This document shows positions 6,495 to 12,657 of a stretch of DNA of 12,657 nt, one piece after another. How positions within the stretch are numbered: position 1 is the first letter of the stretch; each line of letters opens with the position of its first letter. The DNA is taken from the NCBI GenBank assembly GCA_002399285.1, contig DHDI01000017.1, positions 6,796-19,452 of the forward strand, read 5' to 3'. Source of the stretch: Thermoanaerobacterales bacterium UBA4880. Its GTDB lineage: Bacteria; Bacillota; Thermoanaerobacteria; Thermoanaerobacterales; UBA4877. The translations under genes were made by a program, and so were the position numbers. Under the pieces are notes generated by a model, which was given only the letters and a program-made list of their open reading frames with translations, was not told the origin of the DNA and did not search any database.

Positions 6495-7115
6495 ATGTCA
6501 AAATATTTGGGTTCATCATGTAAGTTGTGCCGCAGAGAAGGACAGAAACTTTTTCTGAAAGGTGATAAGTGCTATACTGATAAGTGCCCTGTAGCTCGGC
6601 GTCCCTATGCTCCCGGTGAGCATGGACAGGGAAGAAGAAAAATAAGCTATTATGGGACTCAGTTGCGAGAAAAGCAAAAGGCAAAGAGAGTATATGGAGT
6701 TATGGAAAAGCAATTTAGAAGATATTTTAAAGAAGCTGCAGGCATGAAGGGAATGACGGGCGACAATTTGTTCCAGATACTGGAGAGGAGATTGGACAAC
6801 ACCGTGTATAGAATGGGTTTTGCCTCATCCAGGTCCCAGGCCAGGGAAATGGTCAGCCATGGTTTCTTCAATGTAAACGGTAAAAAAATGGACGCGCCTG
6901 CCTATAACATAAAATTAAACGATGTCGTAACGGTAAGCGGCAGGCAGAAGGATAATGAGACAGTAAAGGGCAATCTTGATATTCAAAGGACCATTCCGGC
7001 TTGGTTATCCGTAGACAAGGATAAGATGGAGGGTATTGTTATCGGCATGCCGAAGAAAGAGGATATGGATATACAGTTTGAGGATCACCTTATAGTCGAG
7101 CTTTATTCGAAATAA
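6495..7115 (+). CDS. rpsD: 30S ribosomal protein S4, zinc-binding form
   Basis: S4 is a primary 16S rRNA binder that nucleates assembly of the 30S body and influences decoding fidelity. From ATG 6495 the product is 206 residues. The frame is open upstream to an ATG at 6447 inside rpsK, but the family N-terminus (SKYLGSSCKLCRREG) and the GGGAGGTGG Shine-Dalgarno at about 6477-6485 fix 6495. Four cysteines at 9, 12, 26 and 31 match the zinc site known from Thermus S4. An S4 RNA-binding domain covers about residues 95-160 (LERRLDNTVYRMGFASSRSQAREMV, key LERRLDN). Placement between rpsK and rpoA is the common bacterial alpha-operon order. It differs from B. subtilis, where rpsD is a separate unit. 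Confidence 0.97.
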   Translation: MSKYLGSSCKLCRREGQKLFLKGDKCYTDKCPVARRPYAPGEHGQGRRKISYYGTQLREKQKAKRVYGVMEKQFRRYFKEAAGMKGMTGDNLFQILERRLDNTVYRMGFASSRSQAREMVSHGFFNVNGKKMDAPAYNIKLNDVVTVSGRQKDNETVKGNLDIQRTIPAWLSVDKDKMEGIVIGMPKKEDMDIQFEDHLIVELYSK

Positions 7116-7160
7116 TAATGCCCTCAAATTCCTGCCAGTTATTAAGGAGGGTTAAAATTA

Positions 7161-8108
7161 ATGTTGGAAACAGAGAAGCCTAAAATTGACAGGGCAGAGG
7201 TTTCGGAAGACGAGACCTATGGCAAATTTATTGTTGAACCGTTGGAAAGAGGTTATGGCATCACCTTGGGGAATGCATTGAGAAGGATCATGCTTTCATC
7301 ATTGCCCGGGGCCGCCGTTTCCTCGATCAAGATCGATGGGGTACTGCATGAGTTTTCAACTATTCCCGGCGTAAAGGAAGACGTAGTTGAGATCATATTG
7401 AATCTTAAGGAATTGGCGGTTAAATTATATAACCCCGAGACTAAAACGGCGCGGATCGAAGCGAACGGTCCATGCATAGTAACGGGCGGGGATATAAAAA
7501 CCGACGGCGATGTGGAAATTGTAAATCCGGATCTTCATATTGCCACTCTTGAGCAGAATGCAAAATTGAATATGGAACTTGCTATAACTCCCGGGAGAGG
7601 ATATACTACGGCTGAGAAAAATAAAAAATCTGATCAGCCGATAGGTATCATCCCTATCGATTCTATTTATACTCCGGTCAAAAGGGTAAATTTTGTTGTG
7701 GAAGATACCAGAGTCGGACAGATCACGGATTATGACCGTCTGACCATCGAGGTATGGACAAACGGGACCATAAAGCCTGACGAGGCGGTAAGCTATGCCG
7801 CAAAGATCATGATCGAACAATTGAATCTTTTCGTAGGTCTTACGGAGAAAGTCGACGAGGTGGAAGTTGTCGAAGAAACCGAAGACGATAAGCGTGATAA
7901 GGTTCTGGACATGACCATAGAGGAGTTGGATCTTTCCGTTAGGTCCTATAATTGTCTTAAGCGGGCAGGTATAAATACGGTGGATGAACTGACCCAACGT
8001 ACGGAAGAAGATATGATGAAGGTCAGGAATCTTGGCAAGAAATCCTTGGAAGAGGTACAACAAAAATTGGCTCTGCTGGGTCTAAGCCTTAGGAAAAGCG
8101 AGGAATAG
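7161..8108 (+). CDS. rpoA: DNA-directed RNA polymerase subunit alpha
   Basis: Alpha forms the dimer that scaffolds beta and beta' and contacts activators and UP elements. The 315-residue product has normal length. The N-terminal assembly domain spans about residues 1-230, with [20 protein letters not shown] near 24-43 (key [12 protein letters not shown]). An acidic linker follows at about 232-248. The C-terminal helix-hairpin-helix domain covers about 250-312, with [13 protein letters not shown] and [11 protein letters not shown]. Arg261 corresponds to the DNA-contacting Arg265 of E. coli. ATG at 7161 follows TAAGGAGGG at about 7144-7152. The 45-base gap after rpsD is the longest inside the alpha operon, but I see no clear promoter or hairpin in it. 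Confidence 0.98.
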   Translation: MLETEKPKIDRAEVSEDETYGKFIVEPLERGYGITLGNALRRIMLSSLPGAAVSSIKIDGVLHEFSTIPGVKEDVVEIILNLKELAVKLYNPETKTARIEANGPCIVTGGDIKTDGDVEIVNPDLHIATLEQNAKLNMELAITPGRGYTTAEKNKKSDQPIGIIPIDSIYTPVKRVNFVVEDTRVGQITDYDRLTIEVWTNGTIKPDEAVSYAAKIMIEQLNLFVGLTEKVDEVEVVEETEDDKRDKVLDMTIEELDLSVRSYNCLKRAGINTVDELTQRTEEDMMKVRNLGKKSLEEVQQKLALLGLSLRKSEE

Positions 8109-8122
8109 GGAGGAGGTAAATC

Positions 8123-8461
8123 ATGAGCTACAGAAAATTGGGAAGACCTTCTGCTCACAGAAGAGCTATGCTTAGGAATCTTGTTACCTCATTGCTCGAG
8201 CACGGTAAAATTGTAACAACCGAAGCCAGAGCAAAGGAGGTTCGCTCTCTGGCAGAACATATGATATCTTTAGGAAAGAGAGGAGATCTTCATGCAAGAA
8301 GACAGGCTCTCTCCTATGCAATGGATGAGACGACTGTAAAAAGATTATTTGATGAGATAGCGCCTAAGTATGCCGACAGAAACGGCGGATATACCAGAAT
8401 CATAAAGCTTGGCAACAGAAAAGGCGATGGTGCACCGGAGGTAATTTTAGAGCTTGTATAG
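8123..8461 (+). CDS. rplQ: 50S ribosomal protein L17
   Basis: L17 is a 50S protein near the exit tunnel. The 112-residue product is the short form typical of Firmicutes. It begins [24 protein letters not shown], keyed by [14 protein letters not shown] and the [16 protein letters not shown] block at about 27-42, and ends in the conserved [21 protein letters not shown] pattern. ATG at 8123 has GGGAGGAGG at about 8108-8116. It closes the alpha operon: a strong hairpin follows two bases after the stop. Its order after rpoA is near universal. Confidence 0.98.
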   Translation: MSYRKLGRPSAHRRAMLRNLVTSLLEHGKIVTTEARAKEVRSLAEHMISLGKRGDLHARRQALSYAMDETTVKRLFDEIAPKYADRNGGYTRIIKLGNRKGDGAPEVILELV

Positions 8462-8462
8462 C

Positions 8463-8495
8463 AAGTAGGGATTAAGTTTTTCTTAATCCCTACTT
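8463..8495 (+). terminator. Strong 14-bp hairpin after rplQ (terminator-like)
   Basis: A perfect inverted repeat pairs 8463-8476 with 8482-8495, enclosing a five-T loop (8477-8481). There are no mismatches. It lies directly after the rplQ stop and 27 bases before ecfA1. After the right arm only one further T and then TAGAATATT follow, so the U-tract expected of an intrinsic terminator is weak. It may be a leaky terminator, an RNA-processing or 3'-protecting hairpin, or an attenuator that lowers ECF expression relative to ribosomal proteins. The stem is seen; the role is inferred. Confidence 0.65.
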
Positions 8496-8521
8496 TAGAA
8501 TATTATAGAGGGTGTACCGAT

Positions 8522-9361
8522 ATGGAGAAGAATATTATATCGATTAAAAATCTGACGTTTACGTACGGAAAAGAATCGGATGACAAACCCGCTTTGAAAG
8601 ACATAAACATGTCGGTGAAAAAGGGTGAATTCGTAGCTATACTCGGAGAGAACGGCTCGGGTAAATCGACGTTGGCAAAGCTTTTGAATGCTCTGATCGT
8701 CCCGAAGGACGGCGAGGTATTCATAAATGATTTTAATACCAAGGATAGCTCTAAGCTATGGGATATAAGGCAGACCGTGGGTATGGTCTTTCAAAATCCC
8801 GACAATCAGCTTGTGGCTACCATTGTGGAGGATGACGTTGCTTTTGGACCGGAGAATCTTGGAGTCGAACCGGATGAGATAAGGCAGCGGGTGGATAGGT
8901 CTCTTAAAGCTGTGGATATGTATGAACATAGGCTTAAAGAACCTCATCGCCTTTCGGGAGGCCAAAAGCAAAGGGTCGCCATAGCGGGTATCATAGCCAT
9001 GAAGCCTGAATGCATAGTTCTGGATGAACCCACGGCCATGCTCGATCCGGTTGGAAGAAGCGAAGTGATGGACACCATTATGATGCTCAATAGAGAAGAG
9101 GGCATTACGATACTGCTTATTACACATTTTATGGAGGAAGCGGCTGTGGCTGACAGGGTCATAGTTATGAACGAGGGGGAGATCAAGATGGATGGTACGC
9201 CTAAGGAAGTGTTCAGCGATGTGGAAAAGATAAGAGGATATGGTCTGGATGTTCCACAGGTGACCGAACTGGCATATATACTGCGCAATCAGGGAATCGA
9301 CATACCCTCCGATATACTTACCGTAGATGAGATGGTGGATTGTCTATGCCGATTGCGGTAA
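8522..9361 (+). CDS. ecfA1: ECF transporter ATPase EcfA1
   Basis: One of the two different ABC ATPases that drive energy-coupling-factor vitamin/metal importers. The 279-residue product has a Walker A at 42-50 (GENGSGKST), Q-loop Gln91 (VFQNPDNQ), ABC signature LSGGQ at 144-148, Walker B ending Asp168 with catalytic Glu169 (VLDEP), and switch His202 (THFMEE). All catalytic residues are intact. ATG at 8522 has AGAGGG at about 8507-8512. The C-terminal 70 residues after the ATPase core are the ECF-specific extension. The stop overlaps ecfA2 by 16 bases. The substrate is not set by this gene: group II ECF systems share A1-A2-T among several S-components encoded elsewhere, and no S-component is in this window. 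The older name is cbiO. Confidence 0.95.
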   Translation: MEKNIISIKNLTFTYGKESDDKPALKDINMSVKKGEFVAILGENGSGKSTLAKLLNALIVPKDGEVFINDFNTKDSSKLWDIRQTVGMVFQNPDNQLVATIVEDDVAFGPENLGVEPDEIRQRVDRSLKAVDMYEHRLKEPHRLSGGQKQRVAIAGIIAMKPECIVLDEPTAMLDPVGRSEVMDTIMMLNREEGITILLITHFMEEAAVADRVIVMNEGEIKMDGTPKEVFSDVEKIRGYGLDVPQVTELAYILRNQGIDIPSDILTVDEMVDCLCRLR

Positions 9362-10203
9362 AGAATTTAAGCTATATATATGGGCAGGGTTCCCCCTTTG
9401 AAACAAAAGCCCTGGACAACGTAAACCTGGAGATAAATGACGGTGAGTTCGTCGGACTCATAGGACATACCGGGTCAGGTAAGTCAACATTGATTCAACA
9501 TTTAGACGGTCTTTTAAAACCGACAAGCGGGCAGGTATTTGTAGATGGGGTCGATATCGGCGGACACGGTGTGAATCTAAAGGAGATCAGGAGAAGAGTA
9601 GGACTTGTCTTTCAATATCCCGAGCATCAACTGTTTGAGGAGACTGTATATAAGGATGTGGCATTTGGTCCTATGAACTTAGGCATGGAATCCGGCGAGA
9701 TCGATGAACGGGTAAGATGGGCTATTTCCGAGGTCGGCCTGGACTATGATGAAGTAAGGGATAAATCACCCTTTGAATTATCGGGAGGTCAAAGAAGAAG
9801 GGCAGCCATAGCGGGAGTGCTTTCTATGCGGCCGGAGGTCTTGATACTCGACGAGCCGACTGCGGGCCTGGATCCCCGTGGAAGAGACGAGATACTTACT
9901 GAGATAAATAAACTGAACAGGCAAGAAGGCATTACCGTTATTCTGGTCACTCACAGCATGGAAGACGTGGCTAAATTAGCAGATAAGCTGATAGTGATGA
10001 ATAAGGGTGAGATAGTACTCACGGGTACTCCCAGAGATGTCTTTAAGGAATCGAAACTCTTGATGTCCATAGGACTGGGCGTGCCGCAGATAACCCTTTT
10101 ATTTGAAAGATTGAAGGAAAAGGGCTGGAATGTAAGAAGTGATGTGCTGACCGTGGAAGAGGCAAAAGATGACATATTGAAGAGGGTGGGCAAGGATGCT
10201 TAG
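9346..10203 (+). CDS. ecfA2: ECF transporter ATPase EcfA2
   Basis: The partner ATPase of EcfA1. From ATG 9346 it has 285 residues. The frame also allows TTG at 9340, but ATG gives the better start with GGTGG about seven bases upstream. The start lies 16 bases inside ecfA1, so translation is probably coupled. Motifs: Walker [10 protein letters not shown] at 40-48, Q-loop Gln90 ([14 protein letters not shown], a hallmark EcfA2 segment), LSGGQ at 145-149, Walker B ILDEP with Asp169/Glu170, and switch His203 (THSMED). With EcfA1 it forms the cytoplasmic heterodimer that docks on the coupling helices of EcfT. All motifs look functional. Confidence 0.95.
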   Translation: MPIAVKNLSYIYGQGSPFETKALDNVNLEINDGEFVGLIGHTGSGKSTLIQHLDGLLKPTSGQVFVDGVDIGGHGVNLKEIRRRVGLVFQYPEHQLFEETVYKDVAFGPMNLGMESGEIDERVRWAISEVGLDYDEVRDKSPFELSGGQRRRAAIAGVLSMRPEVLILDEPTAGLDPRGRDEILTEINKLNRQEGITVILVTHSMEDVAKLADKLIVMNKGEIVLTGTPRDVFKESKLLMSIGLGVPQITLLFERLKEKGWNVRSDVLTVEEAKDDILKRVGKDA

Positions 10204-10999
10204 AGATATAACTATCGGTCAATATGTACCCGAAGAATCGGTCATACATCGCCTTGATCCGAGAACCAAGCTGGTGCTTACGTTTGTTTTCATAATTTCT
10301 CTTTTTATAGTAACGAGGTTTTCGGGCTATATTATAGCGGCGGCTTTTTTATTTTGTACCATCTATCTTTCAAAGGTACCTGTAAAATATATGTTTCGAG
10401 GACTGAAGGGCATATTAGTGATACTGCTCATCACCGTGCTTATAAACATGTTTATGACTCCGGGCAGGATATTATGGTCTTTTTTGTTTTTAAAAATAAC
10501 ATATGAGGGACTCAGACAGGCTGTCTTTATGGGATTGCGGCTTACTTTTCTAATCGTGGGCACATCTCTGCTGACGCTTACCACACCACCCATTGTTATG
10601 ACGGACGGCATAGAGTATTTTTTACAGCCGTTTAAGCGTATCGGCGTGCCGGCCCATGAACTGGCGATGATGATGACTATAGCGCTTAGGTTTATCCCTA
10701 CGCTTATGGATGAGACCGATAAGATAATGAAGGCTCAGATGGCAAGAGGGGCTGATTTTGAAAGCGGCAACGTGATAAATAGGGCAAAGAGTATGGTGCC
10801 GCTGCTTGTGCCTTTGTTTATAAGCGCCTTCAGGCGGGCGGATGAGTTGGCGGTCGCGATGGAGGCAAGATGCTATAGGGGCGGAGAAGGCAGGACGCGG
10901 CTGCATGAGCTTAAGTTTGACCGCAATGACTACATGGCTTTTGCGATTGTTTTTGTCATGGTCGGTTTGATTATTTGGAACAGGTATTGGGTCTGGTAA
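10196..10999 (+). CDS. ecfT: ECF transporter transmembrane subunit EcfT
   Basis: The membrane scaffold that connects the two ATPases to exchangeable S-components. The 267-residue product has hydrophobic segments at about 27-40, 44-57, 71-87, 113-130 and a C-terminal one at 247-261. The two coupling-helix motifs that bind the ATPases are seen: Ala-Arg-Gly at 183-185 (AQMARGADF) and Ala-Arg-Cys at 224-226 ([13 protein letters not shown]). ATG at 10196 overlaps the ecfA2 stop by eight bases, indicating coupled translation. The older names are cbiQ or YbaF. The A1-A2-T order followed by truA matches Bacillus and many Clostridia. Confidence 0.94.
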   Translation: MLRDITIGQYVPEESVIHRLDPRTKLVLTFVFIISLFIVTRFSGYIIAAAFLFCTIYLSKVPVKYMFRGLKGILVILLITVLINMFMTPGRILWSFLFLKITYEGLRQAVFMGLRLTFLIVGTSLLTLTTPPIVMTDGIEYFLQPFKRIGVPAHELAMMMTIALRFIPTLMDETDKIMKAQMARGADFESGNVINRAKSMVPLLVPLFISAFRRADELAVAMEARCYRGGEGRTRLHELKFDRNDYMAFAIVFVMVGLIIWNRYWVW

Positions 11000-11001
11000 A
11001 G

Positions 11002-11736
11002 ATGAAAAATATAAAGATCAAAGTGAGATACAAGGGGACCGCTTATTGCGGATGGCAATCGCAGATAAATGGGGTGGCCGTTCAGGACGTTATCGAAAGG
11101 GCTATTGAGAGTGTCGGCGGTAAGAAGGTAAATCTGACCGGCGCAGGCAGGACGGATGCGGGAGTGCATGCGCTGGGCCAGGCCGCCAACTTTTTAACTG
11201 ATTCCTCGATGCCTGCGGAGAGATGGCCGGCGGCGCTCAACGCTTATCTGCCGGGGGATATTACGGTCTATGACGCGGAAGATGTGGATATAGAGTTTAA
11301 CGCCCGGTTTGACGCAAGGGGAAAGCGGTACAGGTACTGCATATGGAATTCACGGTACAGGCCCGGCCTGTTTGAAGATTACTGCTGTCATATTCCCTAC
11401 GATCTAGACGTGAAGAAAATGAATGAGGTCATAAATATATTTACAGGTACGCATGATTTTAAAAATTTTATGTCTACCGGCAGCGACGTCAAAGACACTG
11501 TGCGCACTATATGGGATATAGAGCTTATGCAAAGGGATGAGCAGATATCCATAGACGTAAGGGGAGACGGTTTTCTATATAATATGGTAAGGAGAATAGC
11601 GGGCTCACTGGCTGATGTGGGAAGAGGGAAACTAGACGCCTCCGACGTCAGGACCTTGGTGGACGGTAAGGCGGATTTCTGTAGTTATGTAACGCTGCCC
11701 GCCAAGGGGTTATTTCTTGTCGAGGTATACTATTGA
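11002..11736 (+). CDS. truA: tRNA pseudouridine(38-40) synthase TruA
   Basis: The enzyme isomerises uridine to pseudouridine at positions 38, 39 and 40 in the tRNA anticodon arm. From ATG 11002 the product has 245 residues, beginning MKNIKIKVRYKGTAYCGWQ. The catalytic Asp52 is in the signature GAGRTDAGVHALGQ (47-60). The family segments RFDARGKRYRY (about 106-116), GTHDFKNFM and FLYNMVRRIAG are present. The frame is open upstream to a TTG at 10975 within ecfT, but ATG 11002 matches the family start. It begins two bases after the ecfT stop and lacks a good Shine-Dalgarno, so expression probably depends on reinitiation from ecfT. The stop codon lies inside the rplM promoter -35 region. Confidence 0.96.
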   Translation: MKNIKIKVRYKGTAYCGWQSQINGVAVQDVIERAIESVGGKKVNLTGAGRTDAGVHALGQAANFLTDSSMPAERWPAALNAYLPGDITVYDAEDVDIEFNARFDARGKRYRYCIWNSRYRPGLFEDYCCHIPYDLDVKKMNEVINIFTGTHDFKNFMSTGSDVKDTVRTIWDIELMQRDEQISIDVRGDGFLYNMVRRIAGSLADVGRGKLDASDVRTLVDGKADFCSYVTLPAKGLFLVEVYY

Positions 11737-11761
11737 CATGTGGAAAGAATTTTATTATACT
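11733..11761 (+). promoter_or_regulatory. Sigma-A promoter for rplM-rpsI
   Basis: A perfect -35 TTGACA at 11733-11738 is followed after exactly 17 bases by TATACT at 11756-11761, one mismatch from TATAAT. The -35 overlaps the truA stop codon (11734-11736). Transcription would start near 11768, giving a leader of about 55 bases before rplM. This is the best promoter match noticed in the window. It would let L13/S9 be made independently of upstream read-through. Confidence 0.85.
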
Positions 11762-11774
11762 AGAAATAGTGTCT

Positions 11775-11821
11775 TGGAGCCCCGCTAATTCCGGATACTA
11801 AATTATTCTGGAGGGAAAAGA
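11775..11821 (+). promoter_or_regulatory. Putative L13-type leader with RBS-sequestering hairpin
   Basis: The untranslated leader of rplM holds a six-base-pair stem, 11790-11795 with 11807-11812 (one G-U pair), around an 11-base loop. The right arm overlaps the GGAGGG Shine-Dalgarno at 11810-11815, so folding would hide the ribosome-binding site. L13 leaders are known autoregulatory RNA elements upstream of rplM-rpsI in low-GC Gram-positives. I infer this is one from its position and the hairpin. I could not compare it to the family model, and the stem is short. Confidence 0.5.
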
Positions 11822-12259
11822 ATGCAGAGCACATATATGGCTAAGCCGCTGGAAGTAAAGAGAGACTGGTATGTAGTCGATGCGGCAGGTAAGCCGTTGG
11901 GCAGACTTGCCAGCGAAGTGGCTAAGATATTGACAGGCAAGAACAAGCCGACGTATACGCCTCATGTTGATACTGGAGATTATTGTATAATAATCAATGC
12001 AGATAAAGTGGTACTCACGGGGAAAAAGCTTGATAATAAATTTTACAGGCATTATTCCGGATACCCGGGTGGACTGAAAGAGACGCCATACAGGACTATG
12101 GTTGCCAAAAAGCCCGAATTTGTAGTTTATGAAGCGGTCAGGGGCATGCTGCCTAAGAGCCGTCTGGGCAGGAAAATGATAAAGAAATTAAAGATATATA
12201 AGGGCTCGGAGCATAAGCATGAGGCTCAGCAGCCGAAGCCTTTAGAGCTACACATATAA
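11822..12259 (+). CDS. rplM: 50S ribosomal protein L13
   Basis: L13 is an early 50S assembly protein that binds domain VI of 23S rRNA. The 145-residue product starts with [19 protein letters not shown], keyed by TYMAKP and WYVVDA, and has [18 protein letters not shown] at about 23-40. The conserved [11 protein letters not shown] segment lies in the middle (about 81-91), with the usual [15 protein letters not shown] stretch at about 105-119. ATG at 11822 is six bases after the Shine-Dalgarno GGAGGG; an in-frame ATG five codons later (11837) is less likely. rpsI follows after 12 bases, the invariant bacterial pair. Confidence 0.97.
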   Translation: MQSTYMAKPLEVKRDWYVVDAAGKPLGRLASEVAKILTGKNKPTYTPHVDTGDYCIIINADKVVLTGKKLDNKFYRHYSGYPGGLKETPYRTMVAKKPEFVVYEAVRGMLPKSRLGRKMIKKLKIYKGSEHKHEAQQPKPLELHI

Positions 12260-12271
12260 GGAGGGATACGA

Positions 12272-12657
12272 ATGGCAGCTTATTATTATGGTACGGGCAG
12301 AAGGAAAAATGCCGTGGCCAAGGTAAGATTATATCCCGGCACCGGTAATTTTACCGTGAACGGCAGAACTCTGGACGAGTATTTCGGTCTGGAGACATTG
12401 AAACAGATCATAAGACAGCCTTTGGAACTTACCAATTCGCTGAACAGATTTGATATAATTGTGGATGTGGCAAGCGGAGGACTTTCCGGCCAGGCCGGCG
12501 CTATAAGGCACGGCATTGCGCGGGCATTGGTCGAGGCTCAGCCGGATTTAAGGCCTATCATCAAGAAGGCCGGTTTCCTCACCAGAGATCCAAGGATGAA
12601 GGAAAGAAGAAAGTACGGTTTGAAGAAAGCCAGAAAAGCACCACAGTTCTCAAAGAG
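12272..12657 (+). CDS. rpsI: 30S ribosomal protein S9 (3'-truncated by window)
   Basis: S9 is a 30S head protein whose C-terminal Arg touches the P-site tRNA. The visible 128 complete codons begin [19 protein letters not shown], keyed by [12 protein letters not shown]. They include the [18 protein letters not shown] block at about 69-86 and the basic tail [15 protein letters not shown]. The window ends two bases into the last codon, AG, which fits the usual final Arg. Essentially only one base plus the stop is missing. ATG at 12272 has AAGGAGGG at about 12258-12265, overlapping the rplM stop. This is a window-edge truncation, not a broken gene. Confidence 0.97.
   Translation, partial: MAAYYYGTGRRKNAVAKVRLYPGTGNFTVNGRTLDEYFGLETLKQIIRQPLELTNSLNRFDIIVDVASGGLSGQAGAIRHGIARALVEAQPDLRPIIKKAGFLTRDPRMKERRKYGLKKARKAPQFSK

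Noticed and set aside
7116..7160. Possible promoter or regulatory site between rpsD and rpoA
   Set aside because: Apart from the Shine-Dalgarno no promoter boxes or stable hairpin are visible.
7425..8063. Minus-strand open frame of 212 codons opposite rpoA
   Set aside because: Shadow of rpoA; no recognisable protein motifs.
1..12657. Search for an undescribed system: mobile element, CRISPR, toxin-antitoxin, tRNA, phage genes
   Set aside because: The window is filled end to end by conserved housekeeping genes on one strand; no direct repeats, terminal inverted repeats, foreign genes or large gaps were seen.

Overview
The window is a continuous, almost entirely plus-strand stretch of a bacterial ribosomal-protein super-operon: the second half of the spc operon, the whole alpha operon, an energy-coupling-factor (ECF) transporter module, truA, and the rplM-rpsI pair. 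All 22 genes are on the plus strand. No gap exceeds about 85 bases, so there is no large unexplained region.

The layout suggests a member of the Firmicutes, most likely class Clostridia. Shine-Dalgarno sequences are strong AGGAGG types and TTG starts are frequent. A KOW RNA-binding protein sits between map and infA. The ecfA1-ecfA2-ecfT-truA-rplM-rpsI block follows rplQ. rpsD lies between rpsK and rpoA, whereas Bacillus subtilis keeps it elsewhere. The visible S14 tail (KASW), the CCCH set in L36 and the four-Cys S4 fit a ribosome using zinc-binding forms. Species cannot be named from the sequence alone.

Region by region. 1-15: last codons of S14. 35-2353: S8, L6, L18, S5, L15. The L30 gene (rpmD), normally between S5 and L15, is absent; only 33 bases separate those two genes. 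2355-5021: secY, adk, map (translocon, adenylate kinase, methionine aminopeptidase). 5039-5691: KOW protein, infA and the short rpmJ. 5704-8461: S13, S11, S4, RNA polymerase alpha, L17. 8463-8495: a perfect 14-bp hairpin separating the alpha operon from the ECF genes. 8522-10999: EcfA1, EcfA2, EcfT in overlapping frames. 11002-11736: TruA. 11733-11761: a near-consensus sigma-A promoter overlapping the truA stop codon, followed by a short leader with a hairpin that occludes the ribosome-binding site. 11822-12657: L13 and S9, with S9 cut just before its last codon is complete.

The genes cover ribosome assembly, translation initiation, nascent-chain export and N-terminal processing, transcription (alpha subunit), tRNA pseudouridylation and vitamin/metal uptake. 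No novel defence system, mobile element, CRISPR array or tRNA was found. The points most worth checking are the missing rpmD, the rplM promoter/leader, the rplQ-ecfA1 hairpin, and two extra cysteines in the adenylate kinase zinc site.
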